A stretch of DNA of 64,000 bases, from contig CM060702.1 in assembly GCA_030686995.1 (NCBI GenBank), forward strand, positions 62,593,340-62,657,339, given 5' to 3'. The notes below the pieces were generated by a model. It made no database searches. It saw nothing but the letters and a program-made list of their open reading frames with translations, and was not told where the DNA came from. A program made the position numbers and the translations under genes. Within the stretch, counting starts at the first letter, position 1, and each line of letters starts with the position of its first letter. The stretch is from Artemisia argyi. Lineage: Eukaryota > Streptophyta > Magnoliopsida > Asterales > Asteraceae. Below, piece by piece: positions 23,576-35,900 of the stretch.

Positions 23576-26500
23576 TCAACCAGCATCATTTTTTAAAATT
23601 CTATTTCTTTGCTTTTGAACCAAAATCGCATTTTCAGTTGAGTTGAAAACGTTTATCATTGATTTGACCTCGTTTTGAAGTTCCTGTTCCCACCGTGTAG
23701 CATAGAGACGGAGGTGTTTGACAATTGGCAACATTTGTTTTTGAAAAATATCTCTCTTTTCTCGCTCGTTAGCGGATTGAAAAGTTTCAATTTTTATTTC
23801 AGAATTACGTTCAATTGTTTCCTCCAAGATTTCGATGTCTTCCATAAAAGTTTTGTAATAATGTAAAACACGACAACTTTTAGGTAAAGGTGTATCTTCA
23901 CCGGATGATGGTAAAGGACCATTTATTTGTGCTACTGGTTGGACAGGGGCCGCATTAGAGGATGAAACATATGACTCAGTGACATACCATGATTTCTCAG
24001 GTAATTCCTTTTGAGAAACAAAAGATTTAGAAATATGAGGAGCTTGTGAATAATCATATGGTGTCCAATATTCAACATGGCTCATTTTTGATCGACTCTC
24101 GTCTTCAAGTTCTTCCTCTTCCTCAGTATAAAAAAGAACAGCACGCACAATCGTATTATCAAGCAAATGGTCCATACTGTAAATTTTAGGAATTTCTTTG
24201 AATGCTGTGTGAAGAAACACTGATCTGAAATCGCCAAGTGCAAATCCTTTATCGGGTCTCGGTTTTAAAGTAAATTTATGAATTGTTGTGACAGAGCCCC
24301 CGGTTTTGTAAACAATATTACGAAATTCTTTGAGTTGTTTTTCAAGATCAACAATCTCTCCAATTAAGTTATCCATATACTTCCTTTTTCGTATTTTATG
24401 TTCACAAAAATCCTTTTTGCAAATAGACAATTCTGTTTCTGTGTTTGAAAGTACTTTTTGAAGTTGTTCAACTTTTACTTTTAGTTCACACTTTTCACTT
24501 TCAAGTTTTGAAACCAACTTTCTGTTTGAGTCAATTAAATCTTGCATTTTACGTTGAAGATCTTGCTCTTTGTTGTAAGATTCTTGAAAAGCTTTTTCAA
24601 AACTTTTTGCATGTTTAATCTTGTCTTCCTGATTTGAAAGTTGTATTTTATAACACTCAATATCTCTTGAAAGTGATGCATTTGTTTCTTTTAAGGCTTT
24701 GTTTTTCTCATTGCATTTAATGATTTGCAATTGTTGAGCATTCAGTTGTTTGGATAACAATATGAGGTCAGGGTCTGGATCAAACGATGGTTCATGTTGT
24801 TCTATATGATCATGTTTATCATTCTCAATAGGATCATCAAATGAAACAACTGTGTCATCATCAAATATGACTACTGTGCTTATTTGTTCATCTTTTTGAG
24901 AAGATGAAGATGAGTCAGATGGAACAACTTGTGCCATATCTGATTCAGAAGCAGAAGGTGAGGCTATTTCATGTATTAGGCATGCTTTGAGGTCATGTAC
25001 CTGAGACAAGCCGTCAGTGTCATACACTGGACCTGAATCATTAAACTGAAGTTCCTGCATGTTGGCCATAAGCATCACAGCTGCATTGGCTTCCAGATCT
25101 TCCATGTCATCGTCATTGTTCACATTTGCCATGAAATTGTTTTCCTGCTCAGGGAAATGTCCATCTTTTTCATCTTGAAGAGCCATGAGTAATGCCTGCT
25201 TGTGAAACTTACTACCCCGAGTTCTCGGTTTAGGACATGCTGTCGCTATATGACCTTTTTTATTACAGTTATAACACCACACTGCATTCCCAGAGTTTGA
25301 GTTCATAGTTTCAACTTGTTCAGACCTTTGCTGAGAAGAACCTGAGTTGTTCCTGAACCCTCCATTGATATTAAACCTCTGACCATTCCCAAAATTTCCT
25401 GAAGAACTTCCTGAACCAGATCGACCGTAGTTACGATTCTGAATTTCCACCCTTCCATCATTGACAACAGCTTGATTCCTTGTGTTAGAAGATGAACGTT
25501 GACGGTTGTTTGTTTTGTTGGAGAATTTTCTAAAAGCACGAGCAATAAGAGCAAGTCCCTGATTCAACGTATTAAAGTCATCATCGTTATCTTCATTGGA
25601 GTTGGAGTAATACACTGCATCATTGTTGTTTAATGGAACAAGTTGAGTAGAAGTATTCTGTGGAGATGAATCATAAGGGACCGTTTGGTTCGAGGTAGAA
25701 GATTGTAGATAACTGAAGTAGTTTTGCTCTTGAACATATGCATGATTTGACATTGGTGGTGGAGCATAGGGAGATTGAGCTACGAGTGCCAAAGAATTTG
25801 GTGTTGGTGATGGTGAGTATCCTCCTCGAAGAGCTTGATCTTTTTCCACTTCAGGTTCATGATGTTTCAGAAAATCATACAACAATCCATATGGTGCATC
25901 ATGAAGATTTTTGGTTTGTCGAACAAATGTCACATATTTATGCCAATCTGGACCAAGACTACCAACGAATTTGGAGTTTACTGCGATCCTTGGTACAGTG
26001 ATTTTGTGTCGTTCCAGATCATTTACCACATTAGTGAAACGATGATAGTAGGATTCAAGTGACTCTCCTGGTTCAATTGTGATGTCAGTGTATTCCATAT
26101 AGAGTTTGGATTCCATATCATCTTTGTTCAATTGAGTGCCTTCCATAAGGAGATGAACATGTTCCCACATAGCTTTGGCTATTTTCTGAGCATCGACACT
26201 TCAATAAATAGGATTAGGTATACCTTGAAGTATATAGGCCATTGCATACTCATCAGCTTCACGATGTAATTTCTGTTCTTCTGTGAGTTGAGATTCTGAA
26301 AGAGGTCTCTCTCCAGGAGGACGTGGAGGATCAGCAGTTGGATCACCAATTTCAAATCTTGTTGGCCACTCAAATGGTCCTTCAAGTATCACTTGTTTCA
26401 AGAATTTCCCATGAGGTTTCTTTAGTTCAAGAAGTCGTAAGAATCGACTTGACCACTGAACATAGTTCCCAGGTGTTAGGATTGAAGGTGTTTCAAGTGA

Positions 26501-26797
26501 TCCCGCTTCATGTCTAGATTGTTGAGTTGTAATAACTTCACACATTCTATCAAACCAGTGAGGTTGTTTGGAGGAAAAGTGAGTGTGTTGTTGTGACATT
26601 TGATATGGTTGTTGTTGAGGAATGATTTGATGTTGTTGCGTCATGAGAAATTTTGGTTGTGGATTAAACGGTTGTTGATGAAAGTGTGATTGTGAAGGTT
26701 GTTGATATGATTGTTGTTGATGGTATTGTTGTTGCTGATACTACTGATGTTGCTGTTGCTGAGGATTAGAGAAGTAATAAGGTGGTGGTTGAGACAT
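23576..26797 (-). pseudogene. Element B gag: capsid part, zinc knuckle, acidic and coiled-coil segments
   Basis: The ATG at 26797 starts MSQPPPYYF and a Gln-rich N-terminus with one stop near 26742. A second stop near 26200 follows QGIPNPIY. From there 864 codons are open. The capsid-like region (AKAMWEHVHLLMEG, YYHRFTNVVNDLERH, KYVTFVRQTKNLHDAPYGL) leads to an Asn/Gly/Arg-rich linker, the zinc knuckle CYNCNKKGHIATAC near 25275, an acidic stretch (near 24850) and several hundred residues of Lys/Glu/Leu coiled coil. It is the least damaged gag in the window and serves as reference for A. Confidence 0.9.
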
Positions 26798-27700
26798 CTT
26801 AGAACACTTGTGTAATAATGGATCTTTGTAGAAGATTGAAATGCATGTTCCTTTGGTTAAGTTCAAAATCCCTGGGGTAAGTTGAAATCTTACGCGTAAG
26901 ACTGAAACTTATGCGTAGACTTCAAAGTTACGCGTAAAGGTTGATCTTATGCGTAAACTATAGAGTTATGCGTAAGAATTAACCTTATGCGTAAGTTTTA
27001 AGCTTATGCGTAAGATTCTTATGCGTAAGGTTCAAAGACCAAACAAATCTTTCAAACTTATCCAAGCTTGAAAGATATCCGAAGTCGAAGTATTCCACTA
27101 ACTTATCCAAGCTAGGGAAGTACTGAGTCACCGTAGCACGAAGAGAAGCCTTTGATGAAAACTTAAGCGTAGATTCCAGCAACTTACGCGTAAGATTGTA
27201 TCTTATGCGTAAGATCAAGCTTCTGCGTAAGATGAGACTTCAGCGTAGAACTTAGGCGTAGGATTAGAGCTTTCGCGTAGGATTTAAGCATAGTATACCA
27301 AGTTATGTGTAGAAAGAGGGTCTTGACCAAAGTTATGCGTAGGAAAGGGGTTTTGACCAATGTTATGCGTAGAAGGGACAAAAAAACACTGTTGACAGCT
27401 TGTAAATCGTACTATTCACTAAACTTACGCGTAAGATGGTCAGAAACATGAAAAATCACAAATTTTTGAAGAAAAATGGTTAGAAATAAGGTACTTTTGA
27501 TCAAATAACTCCACCAACACTTAGAAAACACTAACTATTGAAGATTTTGCGAAATCTAAGCTTCTAAACACTATATTAACCTTAAAACTTATCCAAGCTT
27601 CAAGATTTGAGTGTAAGAAACAAAGAAAAAAGCAAAAGAATGATGAAATACACCCTAAATCCCACGTTAACACCAAGAAAAAAAACTTCAATCTCTATTA
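26798..27700 (-). other. Leader of element B with TTAYGCGTAA motif array
   Basis: The 0.9 kb between primer site and gag start has no credible ORF. From about 26880 to 27440 there are roughly twenty copies of a 10-12 bp motif, CTTAYGCGTAAG or close variants, several perfectly palindromic (CTTACGCGTAAG at 26889-26900). A's leader at the same place carries a different CG-centred palindrome. It is too short and degenerate to be a satellite. It is possibly a binding-site or RNA-structure array. Confidence 0.8.
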
Positions 27701-27714
27701 GGCGAATGATACCA
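27701..27714 (-). other. Primer-binding site of element B
   Basis: On the minus strand TGGTATCATTCGCC starts two bases after the 5' LTR. TGGTATCA matches the 3' end of initiator Met-tRNA. The departure after TATCA is shared with A. Confidence 0.85.
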
Positions 27715-27716
27715 CT

Positions 27717-28050
27717 TGTTAGGTCACCATTTAGTAAACACAAGTATAAGAAATGAGATGAGATTAAGAGATGGTTGATTATAAGATTATGAAGAGTGAA
27801 AGAACAAGAGTTTCATTAAGATATTAAAATAACCAACAAGATAAATGTTTACATAAGCTTAGTATATATAGGGGAGGAGTAGGGCAACACTCCCTTCCTC
27901 CCTCATTCTTCTAAGACGTGGGCTTTCAAGGCCCATGGACATGAATACATAAGCCATGTAACATAAACATAATGAAATAAATAACTAAGTAACCTATTAC
28001 AAAAGGTAATGACCGAGACTTGACTAAAATACAAAAGTATGATCCCAACA
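27717..28050 (-). repeat. 5' LTR of element B
   Basis: 334 bp, differing from 12235-12568 at five positions by my count. It is followed on the right by the TTACT target duplication and adjoined on the left by the primer site, which makes it the 5' LTR on the minus strand. Confidence 0.95.
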
Positions 28051-28055
28051 TTACT

Positions 28056-28897
28056 TATGGGCAGAAGCTGTTTCAAACGCATGTTACACTCAAAATCGTT
28101 GCATGGTTACAAAACGCCATCACAAAACCCCATATCAGATTGTTCACAAAAGGAAACCAAACATTAGTTACTTTCATGTATTTGGAGCTCTATGTTACCT
28201 AGTCAATGATCGTGATGATCTAGGTAAATTTAAAGCAAAGGCTGACATTGGTATATTTGTTGGATACTGTGAAAATTCAAAAGGCTTTCGGATATGGAAT
28301 CGTCGTACTAGAGAAATTCAAGAGACTATACATGCTAATTTAGATGAACTCACTCAGATGGCTTCTGAGCATAACAGCTTAGGACCCGAATTCAACCATC
28401 TAAACTTTCCGAAATCTTCGGCTGAACCGTTGTCACTCTCCCGCAATGAAGTGGAAACCTTGTTTGCTCCATTGTTTGATGATACGATTGTTAACCGTCC
28501 ATCTGAAGCCACACAAAATTCCGCTGCACATCTTGATCAACATTAAGTACCTGATACACCTCAACAAACAACAATAACTGTTGGAAGAGACGATCCTCCA
28601 ATCATATCACCTACAACAACAGAACAAATCGAGTCCAACTCACAACACTCAGCTAGAGACTCCATACCTTTATCAGTTCATCAACCCATTTGCACCGGCT
28701 CCACCTGTCCCCGACATTGCTGAGTCATCTACACGCAATTTGAGAGATACATATCAACTTCACCCTTCGACACACAAATGGACTAGAGATCACCCCTTAG
28801 TTCAATTATTGGCCATCCAGATGCACCCATTATGACATGACAACGACTTCACACAGACGGTGAAACTTACATATACGCACTCATAGTATGTGAAACC
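28056..28897 (+). pseudogene. Element A integrase C-terminus and linker to RT (continues from 12229)
   Basis: The reading resumes directly after the duplicated TTACT. HHKTPYQIVHKRKPNISYFHVFGALCY and the KAKADIGIFVGYCENSKGFRIWNRRT block are the Copia integrase C-terminal domain (first half with frameshifts). A Pro/Ser/Thr-rich linker follows with stops near 28544 and 28830 and a frameshift. The parallel B sequence aligns throughout. It is joined to 11270-12229 in the original element. Confidence 0.85.
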
Positions 28898-30456
28898 TTG
28901 CCAAAGAACGCCAAAGAAGCTATGACTTACGAAAACTGTATTGAGTCTATGCAAGAGGAATTTGAATCATTTCAAAGATTGGAAGTATGGGAACTGGTTG
29001 AAAAAATTGAAGGAATCATTGTCATTGGTCTAAAATGGATCTGGAAAAACAAACTGGATGCCGAAGGAACTGTCATACGTAACAAATCACGCTTGGTAGC
29101 AAAAGGATACTCTCAAGAAGAAGGAATATATTTTGAAGAATCATTTGCTCTAGTAGCTAGACTTGAAGCTGTACGGATCTTCTTAGCATATGCTGCTCAT
29201 CGGAATATGATTGTTTATCAAATGGACGTGAAAACGGCTTTTCTGAATGGTCAACTCCCTGAAGTGGTTTATGTCAGTCAACCTGAAGGATTCTTTGATC
29301 CAGAACGTCCTAATCCTGTCTACAAGCTTAAGAAGTCTCTCTATGGTCTCAAGCAAGCCCCCAGGGCATGGTATGATAAGTTATCTAAATTCCTGTTGGC
29401 CAATAACTTTACTCTAGGCTCGGTGGATCCAACACTGTTTACAAAAACATACGGGGTGGACTTATTAATTGTTCAAATTTATGTCGATGACATTATTTTT
29501 GCTTCAACCAACAAAATTTACTCAATGGATTTTGCAAAATTAATGACAGATAATTTCGAAATGTCCATGATGGGTGAACTTACGTTCTTTCTAGGACTAC
29601 AAGTTCATCAATCACCCTGTGGAATTTTTCTAAATCAGTCCAAATATGCTCTTGAAATTTTAAAGAAACATGGAATGCAAAGTTGTGACACAATGAATAC
29701 ACCTATGGCCAATTCCACAAAACTAGATGCTGATATACATGGGACTCTTGTTGACCCTACCAAATACCGAAGTATTATCAGGTCCCTCATTTATCTCACA
29801 TCTAGCAGACTTGATATTGTATTTGTTGTCTATATGTGTTCGTGATATCAGTCTAAACCAACTGAGAAACACCTCAATGAGGTAAAAAGAATCCTTCGAT
29901 ACATAAAGGGAACCATCCATTTGGGGATTTGGTATCCGAAGGATTCTGGTTTTGAACTAATAGCTTTTTCAGACGCTGACATGCAGGATGCTTAGACACG
30001 CGAAAAAGTACATCAGGTGGAATACAGTTTCTTGGAGATAAACTTGTGTCTTGGCAATCAAAGAAGCAGGACTGCACTTCACTGTCATCAACAGAATCTG
30101 AATACGTAGCTACGTCTGCTTGTTGTGCTCAAGTCATTTGGATGAGATCACAACTTAAAGACTATGGCTACCTATTCAATAAGATTCCAATCTACTGCGA
30201 TTCCAAAAGTGCCATTGCAATCTCCTGCAACACAGTCCATCACTGCAAATCCAAACATATTGATCTCCGATATCATTTCATCAAGGAGCATGTCGAAAAG
30301 GGTACAGTTGAATTATATTTTGTGGGAACTGAGTACCAATTGGCGGACTTACTTACAAAAGCCTTAGCTCCATCAAGGTTTGCTAGTTTGGTTCACCAAA
30401 TTGGTATGCGATGTTTGACACCAGAGGATCTGGAAAATTTTCTAAAAAACAAGTAA
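28898..30456 (+). pseudogene. Element A reverse transcriptase and RNase H
   Basis: The RT is open for 315 codons: [40 protein letters not shown], and catalytic [10 protein letters not shown] near 29482. A TGA at 29843-29845 (CGA in relatives) breaks the frame before [19 protein letters not shown], and a frameshift near 29990 precedes the rest of RNase H. RNase H keeps [39 protein letters not shown] and the normal C-terminal ADLLTKALAPSRFASLV, ending at 30454-30456. Here the natural end of pol is preserved, unlike B. Confidence 0.9.
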
Positions 30457-31530
30457 ATGTCAAACATCCAAACAAACTATCTTTGTAAAATAATTTTTTC
30501 TCATATTTTTCAAAAACTCAAAAACACAAAAAGATTTTTTCTATTTCTTTTGCATTAAAAAAAGAAAAAAAGAAAAAAAAAACACGCAAGTATATCGCTT
30601 CCTATCAACACCTTGTTGTAGTCAACAAGTGTTGAGGGGGAGACACGCTCAATCTTTTCTCATATTTTTTAAAACGGTATACTTGCATATTTCCGTAAGA
30701 TGTGTTGTTTCAGGAATTAATGGATATCTCTATCTTTTCTCTTTTCACATAACGATGCCATAAGGAGTATACTTTAGAATATTGCCATTGGTCATTTACT
30801 TGTATCTAACTTTAGGACTTATGTTGCAAAACTAGTAGTTAGGGGACTAAAGGTGTCAAAATGGCAAAGTTTCAAAAACAAAACATTAAAACAAACACAA
30901 ACCCATTTCTCTTTGTAAATATCAAACAAACACCCTTTTTGAAATCCATGGCTTGCATTCAAACATGGAATCCGTGCATCAAAACTTGAACTTGTAAGTT
31001 TCTAAATGATCTTGAGTGCATTTCAAGCATTGGTTTTCGTTTAATTGCAATATTAACGGTTTGATTTCAAGAAATCGTGTTCTCAAAACCTAGGGTTTAG
31101 TTAATTTCGAATTTCATCAAAACATGTTTAGAAGTGTTGTTATTCATAGGGCTTTCTTTCTATATCATGTTCTAATCCTCCCTATATCATATAATCATAC
31201 TCTCATACATGTTTGAATAATTTTCGAAGTCTAGGGTTTAACACCGATTTGGGTTTAGTTGTTTTGTAGTTTGTTTCATTGATTTTGTTGGTGGGATTTG
31301 TTGTTATATGTGTGAGGATCATCATTATGCACGTTAATTTTGTTTATATCCGTGTTTGCGTGATTCTCGATTGGTAGGGTTTTGTTCATATTGGGTATTT
31401 GTCGAATTGTGTTCATATGGCTTGCTATCTGTGCTTTACTTGGTTCTATGTTTAATATAAGATTCACAATGCATTGATATGATAAGATGTTGCATATTCT
31501 TGTGATTCTCGAAAACACATTCAAGCTTAT
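30457..31530 (+). other. Element A spacer after pol, with hairpin and internal polypurine tract
   Basis: The 1.07-kb non-coding start of the spacer between RNase H and aORF. An A-rich tract (30545-30580) is followed by an inverted repeat, CAACACCTTGTTG (30606-30618) and CAACAAGTGTTG (30623-30634), that leads straight into a purine tract, GAGGGGGAGA (30634-30643), very like a polypurine primer. The remainder is AT-rich with no credible ORF. Confidence 0.65.
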
Positions 31531-32091
31531 TGTTAGAAACTAATAACGCCATAATTAAGATAGTTTCTAGGACCGTTTTGGCTCAAGACTGATTAAGTCT
31601 TAAGCTAGGAATAATAATGTTCACATGATAAAACATAGCGGAATAAGAAAAATATTATAAACAAGGTTTCTCGTCATCATCTCTACTCTAACTTACACTA
31701 AAGCCCCAATGCTACGCGATCAAGTGTAGCACGGTTACACTCTAACAGCGATCTAAGATCGTTGAGGCTTAACACTAATCAACTAACCTAGGCGTTTATA
31801 TAAGCATACTCATGCCTTAGGTTTACACACACCTTTACTAGGTTTTACATCATGTACGTACTAAATATCAATTCCCTTTATCTCTTTATATAATAGAGAT
31901 ACTATGGTTACAAAGGATATTCTAGAATAATAAAAAGATATGCAGTAATCTTTTACTTTCTTTGCAAGTTTCTTCCTTTGTCTCCATAAGTCCCTCATGT
32001 TTCACATGTTTTGTCAGTTTCTTCCTTTGTCTCCATAAGTCCCTCATGTTTCACATGTTTTGTCTTATCAACTTAATTGTAATACCCAACA
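31531..32091 (-). repeat. Solo LTR inserted in element A's spacer
   Basis: A 561-bp sequence with TG..CA ends (TGTTAGAAACTAA to AATACCCAACA) and no internal domain. Flanks are CTTAT on the left and ATTAT on the right, a 4-of-5 match consistent with an aged target duplication. It contains a tandem duplication of about 49 bp (31967-32060). The minus orientation is inferred because the F element at 50596-50636 has the same terminal sequence followed by a minus-strand polypurine tract. It would have arisen by recombination between two LTRs. Confidence 0.75.
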
Positions 32092-32948
32092 ATTATGTTT
32101 CGATAATAATGTATGAAGGTTATGTTCGTGAAACTTAGTGTTGATTTTTCAACCTTCTCATACAGGTCTCAATCTCTGGAAAAACTAATTGCAATAAGAA
32201 ATGTATGTTGACAGAATTTTGAGAATTCTTGTATAAGAGTTTTTCGAAAACACCTTTTCGCAAACACCAGCACTAGTGAAAATTTTCGAAAACACACCTA
32301 TCAAGGGTTTTCGAAAAGACCTCAAGGCTTTGTATTTTTCTTGAAAAACACACCTTGATATCTTTTCGAAAATAGTTGTACGTGTGTTTGCGAAATGTTT
32401 TCATCACTGGTCATTTTTTCGAGATCACATATGAAGACAATTTTCGCAATCACATATTGAATATTTGCGAAAACATTTCAAAGGTGTCTGTTCTCGATAA
32501 ACTATTTGTCGAGAACACATCAGGAAATGTTTTCGAAAATCTTCACTATGTATGTTTGCGAAATTTTTTCTTATATCTGATTTTATCGAGAGCAGGCTAT
32601 TTGTAACTTTTCGAGATCATGAGTTCTTAATGTTTGCGATAAATTGACAGTTTCGAAATCATGTAATCTTGTAATTTCAAAAACATGTATGTTGTGATAA
32701 TGATCATTATTAGATGTAACTTGTGATGTTATTATTAATCTTGGATGATTTTTGTGCATATGTGAATGTATAAGTGCTTCATGATTCTCAAATTATCTAA
32801 GTATACTTCATTCATCACTTTACATGTAATAATTGAACCATCCATGCCTAAATGATTCTAAATGCTTATCTATAATCAAACATTGGAATCGTGCTAACGA
32901 GTAACAAATCTGGATGTTTGGTTTATGATAATGTTTTTCTAGATTAAA
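32092..32948 (+). other. Element A spacer before the aORF, with TTTCGAAA-type motif array
   Basis: Between about 32230 and 32660 there are around fifteen copies of the same TTTCG(A/C)AA-type motif found in A's gag leader, with TTTTCGAAAA most frequent. No protein similarity is visible. The array ends roughly 290 bp before the aORF ATG. Confidence 0.7.
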
Positions 32949-35900
32949 ATGGCTGAACACAACGAGAATGTCCCCGAACAAACTCTTCCACTACTCACCA
33001 TGGATGACCTCATTCCCGCTGACTACAACGTCACCATTGGCAATTACAATCCTCGAGTTAACTTTGACAAATTGAGAATTCCTGAGAACTCGTGCAAGAT
33101 GGTCAAAGATATTCTCCTTGCACATCCATGCAAGCATCTGCTCAACAAATCTACTTCAGTTCCTGTGTTCTACCTTCATCAGTTCTGGATTATGGCAAAG
33201 GTTAATTTAGATGATGAGTCTTTCACTGTTACGCTGGATCGACAAGTTTACACTGTAGATCACGATGTCCTTCGTACAGTCTTCCTTTTACCACAACCTA
33301 ACAATAAATTTGCTCCAATGTTGCCTGAACTGGATCTTCTGGACTTCTTCATTGAACTTGGATACGATGTTCAGGATGACTTACCTCTGATTAAGCATTC
33401 CAGATTCAATGCGAAGAATATACCTCAGCCTTGGAGAACATTCTATTTGTTAGTCATACGATATATATCAGGAAGAAAAAGTGGTCACGAACATCCCAGA
33501 CTTGAGCATTTACAAGCATTTTGGGGAATGGTGAGCATGTCACCCATTGACTTTGCAGTTCCAATAATGAACGATATAGTCTAAAGCATTCAAACTGGAC
33601 GTGAAAAGACTATGATCACGTTCATATGGTTCACAAAACTTCTCATTGAATATTTATGCAAAGATACACCGGATTTCATTAAAAGAATGGGCGATCCTAA
33701 TGAGCCAAAGCACCTCTTCGAGGGCGACTTCACCATTTCTTTTGCCAAGATGACCACATCCTCTACTAAGCAAAAAGGAATGAGGCTTCGCGAGTATTTT
33801 CTTGATGATCATATCAAGAAAAGTTCGAACTACAAATTCTACGATGATGCTTACAATGGGATACAGGAAGAAACTACCATACAGACTCGTAGTAACGGAA
33901 GTGGGAAATCTGGGAGTACTACAAGCACCACTGGCTGACCGCAATCAAAGTCAAAGGCTACTCCCAAAACCAAACCTTCTACCAAGACCAAACCTTCCAC
34001 CAAACCTAAACCGACACCCAAACCTAAGCCTGCAACTAAACCTAAGAAGAAGGTAACACCAAAGCTCGCTCTTCAAGATGAACCTACACCGCCACCTTCT
34101 GAAAGCGACTTTGAGTTTGACACAGAATCTGAAGAAGAAGAGGAAGACTTTGAACGAAGAGTAAGAGTACCTGAAGAAGCATTTCCTGAAACGGAAATTG
34201 CTATACAACAAAGTCTAGAAACCTTTGAAGCAGATAAAAGAAAGAGAAAAGGGATCACGATAAATGAACCCAATGATGATGAAGAAGGCGAACCAATCAT
34301 TGAACAATTGGTCGACAAAAGAAAATTGAAAAGTATAGTTATCGACACACGAGCCGAACAGAAGAAATTTCTTAAAGAACAAAGAGAAGCATCACTCCTC
34401 AGTCGACTTCATCCTCAACCTTCATCACCACCTGTTAATCAACCAGAGCATGAAGGCGCTACAAGCAGCATAGTTCCTCCCACTGTGACCACCACTTTGG
34501 AACCAATTTCACAACCTGATGACAAAGTAACTGACACAGATGCTACAGGAGACATCACTATGACAGAAACTGAGAATGTAGAGGAGAATGTTGGCAGATA
34601 GGAGAACATTGCCACGGATCTGGAATTTGACCATTTCACTACACCAGAGTCTCTTGCACAGGAAGAAGAGGAACGCAGTGGAAAAGAAAATGAAGAAAAG
34701 GACGCATTCGACACCAACGTATTCCTTCAGTCATCTTATCAATCTAAGCAGACATCTTCACAACAACCTCCACCTCCTCAAGACTCTCCACCAAAGGATT
34801 CGTCTCCTCCAGCTTCTTCTTCAAGCTCTCACAACGAGTCGTCACCTGAATCATCACCAGAACAGTCATCTCCTACACCCTCTGAAACCGCATCTAAGCA
34901 ACAATCAATCAATGAACCGACAAAACCAGTTGATCTTCAGGAGCAAGTCAACACTCTCACAACCATGGTCACCAGTCTTGCTAAACAAGTTGAAGACTTT
35001 CAGGAGGCATAGCAGCAAATCGATAAGTTCATGAAAGCTGACTTGACAGGACTTATCAGGACTTTCACACTAGATTACCTTACTGAGAATCTGGTTGAAA
35101 TTGTTACTCCTGAAGTGACAAATCTTGTTGCACCATTCAAGGACAATTTGGAGCACAATCAGAAGTGTTGTAAAGAAGATGTTGTCAACAACACCATTTA
35201 CACTTCATCCTGCCAAAGCTTCAACATCAACTCCTGTCATTCCTGAACCATCATTCGATGACCTGCTTGCTCAACTCTATGACAAAGTTGCCTACAAAAC
35301 CACGCAGACACCTGAAGAAAAAGCACTTGTTGATGCCATTGCTGCCAACTTGTCTAAAGAGTCATGCAAAGAAGCTGCTGGAACCCTGAAGAGGTCAAGG
35401 AAAGATGACGATCGGGACCCGAACTCAAAAGGTAAGAAACACAAGTCCGGAACCGGTCCATCTTCTTCTCATCAACCACAAAATGATCATACTCCTCCTG
35501 GAAATCAGCAACACACTTCAGCTACTGGTCAAGGTCCCACAGATGAGGAAGAAAACCTTATGCACCCAACTAATGATTATGAAGGACAACCCGATACCAA
35601 TTTCCGTGCCTCCCCAATTCCCGATTCTCAACCAGGACCATCGTCAACCTCAAAAGCTCAAGACAAGGATACTACATCCAAGTCTAAGAAATCAAAGAAA
35701 AGAAGGTGTCACTCATGGCTCGACAATGATGACACACCTGAAAATGATTGGTTGATAGAATTGGTCAAAGCTCAACCTCCTCTCGAAGATGAAGAACCTC
35801 TTCCAGGTAATACACTGCAATATACTCAGGTTATGATGAAGGAGCTTCAAATTGAGAAACTTACAAAGGCGGAGCTCAGAAGAATCAATCAGGATGCACA

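Larger units (their letters stand above)
12235..28050 (-). mobile_element. Element B: SIRE/Maximus-like Copia retrotransposon nested in A
   Basis: A 15.8-kb minus-strand element with two 334-bp LTRs, a Met-tRNA primer site next to the right LTR, a polypurine tract next to the left LTR and a perfect TTACT duplication. From right to left it encodes gag with a very long coiled-coil extension, protease, integrase, RT, RNase H and a 1,430-codon aORF, all interrupted by stops or small deletions. The LTRs differ at five positions by my count (98.5% identity). With a rate of 1.3e-8 per site per year, which is an assumption, that gives roughly 0.6 million years. It has the same domain order as A, but diverged. 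Confidence 0.93.

Noticed and set aside
26880..27440. CRISPR-like array of short repeats
   Set aside because: Repeats are 10-12 bp with irregular spacing and variable sequence, in a plant retrotransposon leader; no spacers of constant size and no cas genes.
31276..31524. Antisense ORF in A's spacer as counterpart of the antisense gene in C
   Set aside because: Composition (His/Asn/Ile-rich) and sequence do not resemble the 41830-42297 protein; no TATA box noticed at a suitable place.
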